A stretch of 7,329 nt of DNA from Anaerolineales bacterium (GTDB lineage Bacteria; Chloroflexota; Anaerolineae; Promineifilales; Promineifilaceae): NCBI GenBank assembly GCA_020432595.1, contig JAGQGA010000265.1, positions 1 through 7,329 on the forward strand. Reading direction: 5' to 3'. Positions within the stretch are counted from its first letter, which is position 1, and each line of letters opens with the position of its first letter. The notes under the pieces are model-generated. The model saw nothing but the letters and a program-made list of their open reading frames with translations, was not told the origin of the DNA and searched no databases. The translations under genes were made by a program, and so were the position numbers. Positions 5,675 through 7,329 of the stretch are shown here, in pieces.

Positions 5675-5714
5675 TCGGTCTGTACTGATAACTGATAACT
5701 GTTTACTGATTACT
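5656..5714. repeat. Intergenic heptad inverted repeat, copy D
   Basis: In-phase units are GGTAATC, AGTAATC, GGTAATC, a centre GGTCTGT, then ACTGATA, ACTGATA, ACTGTTT, ACTGATT and ACT. The unit type is that of copy A. The left arm overlaps the end of the glycosyltransferase gene and supplies its last codons (V-I-S-N-R) and its TAA stop (5672-5674). The element marks the border with the AT-rich tubulin segment. Confidence 0.85.
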
Positions 5715-5755
5715 AAACCCGCCTTAAATTCAGTGTGCAACCTGTTCATTTTCAC

Positions 5756-5785
5756 TTGCTATGAATTAAACAGAAATTATATAAT
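5756..5785 (+). promoter_or_regulatory. Sigma70-type promoter of the tubulin gene
   Basis: TTGCTA (5756-5761, 4 of 6 against TTGACA) and a perfect TATAAT (5780-5785) are separated by 18 bp in the AT-rich gap. Predicted transcription start is near 5792, giving a leader of about 110 nt. This contrasts with the leaderless layout predicted for xth and Uma2. The rest of the 5715-5901 gap shows no coding frame and no strong structure. Confidence 0.6.
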
Positions 5786-5883
5786 TCCTAAAAAGAAATA
5801 GATCGCACCTAATCTGATGGTTATCAAACGTTGCTCTATTTCATCTTAGCTTGCAACAACATTTATCAATCTGAACACAATGA

Positions 5884-5892
5884 AAAGGAAAG
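5884..5892 (+). promoter_or_regulatory. Ribosome binding site of the tubulin gene
   Basis: The purine-rich AAAGGAAAG ends 9 nt before ATG 5902, and AAGGA ends 12 nt before it. This is a loose but bacterial-type Shine-Dalgarno sequence, and it supports translation in a bacterial host and the choice of start. Confidence 0.5.
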
Positions 5893-5901
5893 CGTATTAA
5901 G

Positions 5902-7164
5902 ATGAGTGAAATTATAACGATTGCCATTGGTCAATGTGGTATTCAAATGGCCCAAAAATTTTGGGAACTGATATCCCATGAACACGGAATATCAGATTGT
6001 ACCTATATGGGTACACATGAATTCCAACGAGAACGCCTCAATGTCTTTTACCGACAAGCTTCAGCAGGCTATATTCCCAGGGCGATTTTTGTTGATTTAG
6101 ATGCCAGCACCGGTGACAGGCTACGAGCCAGTCTGTTTTATACTACATCAGGCCTTAATTATGAAAACCTGATCGTTGGCACACAAGGCACTAACAGAAA
6201 CTGGGCCAAAGGACATTATACCGATGGAGCCGAGCTAATTGACCGCGTACTTCACACAGTTCGTAAAGAGGCCGCGAAAGCCGACGATCCAAGCTTTCTC
6301 ATTTTTCATGCACTTGGCGGTGGTACAGGAGGGGGGTTCGGTGGGCTTCTCATCAATAGGCTCAGGGAGACGTTTGAGGATAGTATAATAGCAACCGTTT
6401 CCGTTTTCCCCTCTTCCTTGGAGTCGAATCACTCCCATGAGCCATATAATCCAGTTCTGTCCATGCAATCACTAATCGAGAATGCAGACCTAACTTTTTG
6501 CATTGACAACCAAGCACTTTACAACATTTGCGTTCGGCTCTTGGGCCTTAGGAACCCAACGAATGCTGATTTGAATCACCTTATTGCACGAGCGGTGAGC
6601 AGTATGACGGCTCCGTTAAGATTTTCCGGCTCGAACAACAATTTAAGTACGCTGAGGCAGATGGTCAACAGCTTAGTCCCATATTCACGGCTACATTTCT
6701 TGACACCAGCCCTTACGCCACTTTTGAATAGCGCATCCCATTCTCTAACCGTCGCCCAGCTAAATGGGGACATGTTTGATACCACGAAATACCTGGTAGA
6801 TGTAAAACTTGATGACAACCAATATTTGTCGGCGGCAGCATTGTATCGTGGTCAACTGTCACTTAGCGAGATTGAGCAACAACTCCCCAAAACAGTAGAC
6901 ATCTCACGGGTCGGTGTCTTCGCCAGCCCCCTTCCAGATACCAAAACGTCTGCATTACTCCTCGCTAACACCACTGCAATTCTAAGCTTGTTTGGGCGTA
7001 TTTTGCATCAATTTAGCACACTGTTTAGCCGGATGGCATATTTGCATTTGTATATGGGTGAGGGGATGGACCAAATGGAGTTCACTGAAGCTGAGTCGAA
7101 TCTCAGTGATTTGATTGGTGAATACCGATACTATGGACAGACGATAGATGACGTTGAAGCGTAG
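5902..7164 (+). CDS. Bacterial beta-like tubulin (true tubulin, not FtsZ)
   Basis: A 420-residue GTP-binding filament protein of the tubulin family. Nearly the whole length aligns by eye with eukaryotic beta-tubulin: GQCGIQMAQKFWELIS-x-EHGI (10-30), YIPRAIFVDL (57-66), NWAKGHYTDGAELIDRVL (100-117), the GTP-binding loop GGGTGGGFGG (139-148), EPYN (180-183), CIDNQALYNIC (200-210), DLNHL (223-227), LVPYSRLHF (258-266), QFSTLFSRMAYLHLYMGEG (370-388) and MDQMEFTEAESN (389-400). Most differences from alpha (GQCG, NWAKGHYT, MDxMEFTEAESN) are beta-like. The M-loop is about three residues shorter than in beta-tubulin, the region between H10 and the last strands is shorter, and the acidic tail is nearly absent (ends DDVEA). 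The T7 stretch (243-261) has no Asp or Glu. There are no introns, and a bacterial-type promoter and ribosome site precede it. GC is clearly lower than in neighbouring genes. No BtubA/B-type partner or kinesin-light-chain gene is visible in the window. Confidence 0.95.
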   Translation: MSEIITIAIGQCGIQMAQKFWELISHEHGISDCTYMGTHEFQRERLNVFYRQASAGYIPRAIFVDLDASTGDRLRASLFYTTSGLNYENLIVGTQGTNRNWAKGHYTDGAELIDRVLHTVRKEAAKADDPSFLIFHALGGGTGGGFGGLLINRLRETFEDSIIATVSVFPSSLESNHSHEPYNPVLSMQSLIENADLTFCIDNQALYNICVRLLGLRNPTNADLNHLIARAVSSMTAPLRFSGSNNNLSTLRQMVNSLVPYSRLHFLTPALTPLLNSASHSLTVAQLNGDMFDTTKYLVDVKLDDNQYLSAAALYRGQLSLSEIEQQLPKTVDISRVGVFASPLPDTKTSALLLANTTAILSLFGRILHQFSTLFSRMAYLHLYMGEGMDQMEFTEAESNLSDLIGEYRYYGQTIDDVEA

Positions 7165-7193
7165 AGAGCTTTTAGGCGTTTAGAGGATTGATT

Positions 7194-7248
7194 GTACGTG
7201 GTGCGTGGTGTTAGGGAATTTTTTCTACACACTACGTCCCACGTCCCC
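7194..7248. repeat. Intergenic heptad inverted repeat, copy E
   Basis: The left arm has units GTACGTG, GTGCGTG, GTGTTAG. The right arm has CACTACG, TCCCACG, TCCCC. The arms pair imperfectly (roughly 13 of 16 positions) around a loop that contains a T6 run. The element lies 30 nt after the tubulin stop. It shows that the heptad system also borders the tubulin gene on its right, with a different unit sequence from copy D. Confidence 0.7.
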
Positions 7249-7288
7249 AATTTGCCAACATGAAATGCGGTGGGGAGTCTCCTTATCC

Positions 7289-7329
7289 ATGCAGCATACA
7301 ATTCCCTTGGTCACGATAGTGTCTGAACG
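7289..7329 (+). CDS. Possible start of a further gene (3' end outside window)
   Basis: The ATG at 7289 opens a frame to the window edge reading MQHTIPLVTIVSE. GGGGAG lies 11 nt upstream (7272-7277), a slightly distant ribosome site. The start (short polar lead, then a hydrophobic strand ending in Glu) resembles the first strand of PII-like regulatory proteins, but 13 residues cannot decide this. The minus strand is also open in one frame here, so coding is not proven. Confidence 0.3.
   Translation, partial: MQHTIPLVTIVSE

Noticed and set aside
5830..5857. GTTGC/GCAAC inverted repeat in the tubulin leader as a riboswitch or operator
   Set aside because: The arms are only five bases and cannot be extended, so chance is a sufficient explanation.
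5902..7164. Eukaryotic contamination as origin of the tubulin gene
   Set aside because: No introns, a bacterial promoter and ribosome site, bacterial genes upstream on the same fragment, and host-type heptad repeats on both sides. Shortened loops and a missing acidic tail also differ from ordinary eukaryotic beta-tubulin. Assembly chimerism cannot be fully excluded without reads.
5902..7164. FtsZ, TubZ or CetZ assignment
   Set aside because: The C-terminal half with RLHF, QFSTLFSRMAYLHLYMGEG and MDQMEFTEAESN is specific to true tubulins.
7260..7319. Tiny plus-strand frame MKCGGESPYPCSIQFPWSR
   Set aside because: Only 19 codons, no good ribosome site, and it overlaps the better candidate start at 7289.
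7225..7329. Minus-strand open frame entering from the right edge and ending in repeat E
   Set aside because: About 34 residues with no recognisable pattern; it could be the end of a gene, but nothing supports it over the plus-strand start at 7289.

Overview
The window looks like a bacterial chromosome fragment, most plausibly from an uncultured filamentous-type Chloroflexota (Anaerolineae or Ardenticatenia-like). This placement is inferred from gene content: a Uma2-family protein, a GT-C glycosyltransferase with a C-terminal beta-sandwich tail typical of Chloroflexota, promoters that predict leaderless mRNAs, and dense intergenic repeats. No rRNA, tRNA, transposase or CRISPR array is visible.

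Layout. Positions 1-278 (+) hold the C-terminus of a Pro/Ala/Glu-rich protein with one terminal membrane helix. A zinc-ribbon NUDIX hydrolase (356-874, +) follows. It meets a Uma2-family PD-(D/E)XK protein (871-1470, -) tail to tail, and the two stop codons share a TTAA. Next come two minus-strand genes overlapping by ATGA (1559-1975 and 1972-2748). Each appears to combine an N-terminal HTH-like domain with a C-terminal Sm/Hfq-like domain. They diverge from an exodeoxyribonuclease III/AP endonuclease gene (2862-3632, +) across a short regulatory region with a nested palindrome. A large membrane glycosyltransferase follows (3710-5674, +). After an AT-rich gap carrying a good sigma70-type promoter, a 420-codon gene (5902-7164, +) encodes a true, strikingly beta-like tubulin, not FtsZ. 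A possible next gene starts near 7289.

Two repeat systems overlay the genes. (i) The 10-bp palindrome AACGGCCGTT occurs 11 times exactly between 80 and 5368, mostly read as Thr-Ala-Val, and never in the tubulin segment. (ii) Four gene-to-gene spacers, and the region after the tubulin gene, are built from degenerate 7-bp units arranged as inverted repeats, with a different unit sequence from place to place. They even supply the stop codons of three genes.

The most notable content is the bacterial beta-like tubulin, which stands out from its neighbours by lower GC, lack of the palindrome and its own promoter with a long leader. The paired HTH-Sm/Hfq-like genes come second. The other genes (NUDIX, xth, Uma2) are ordinary housekeeping or accessory genes and do not form an obvious pathway with the tubulin.
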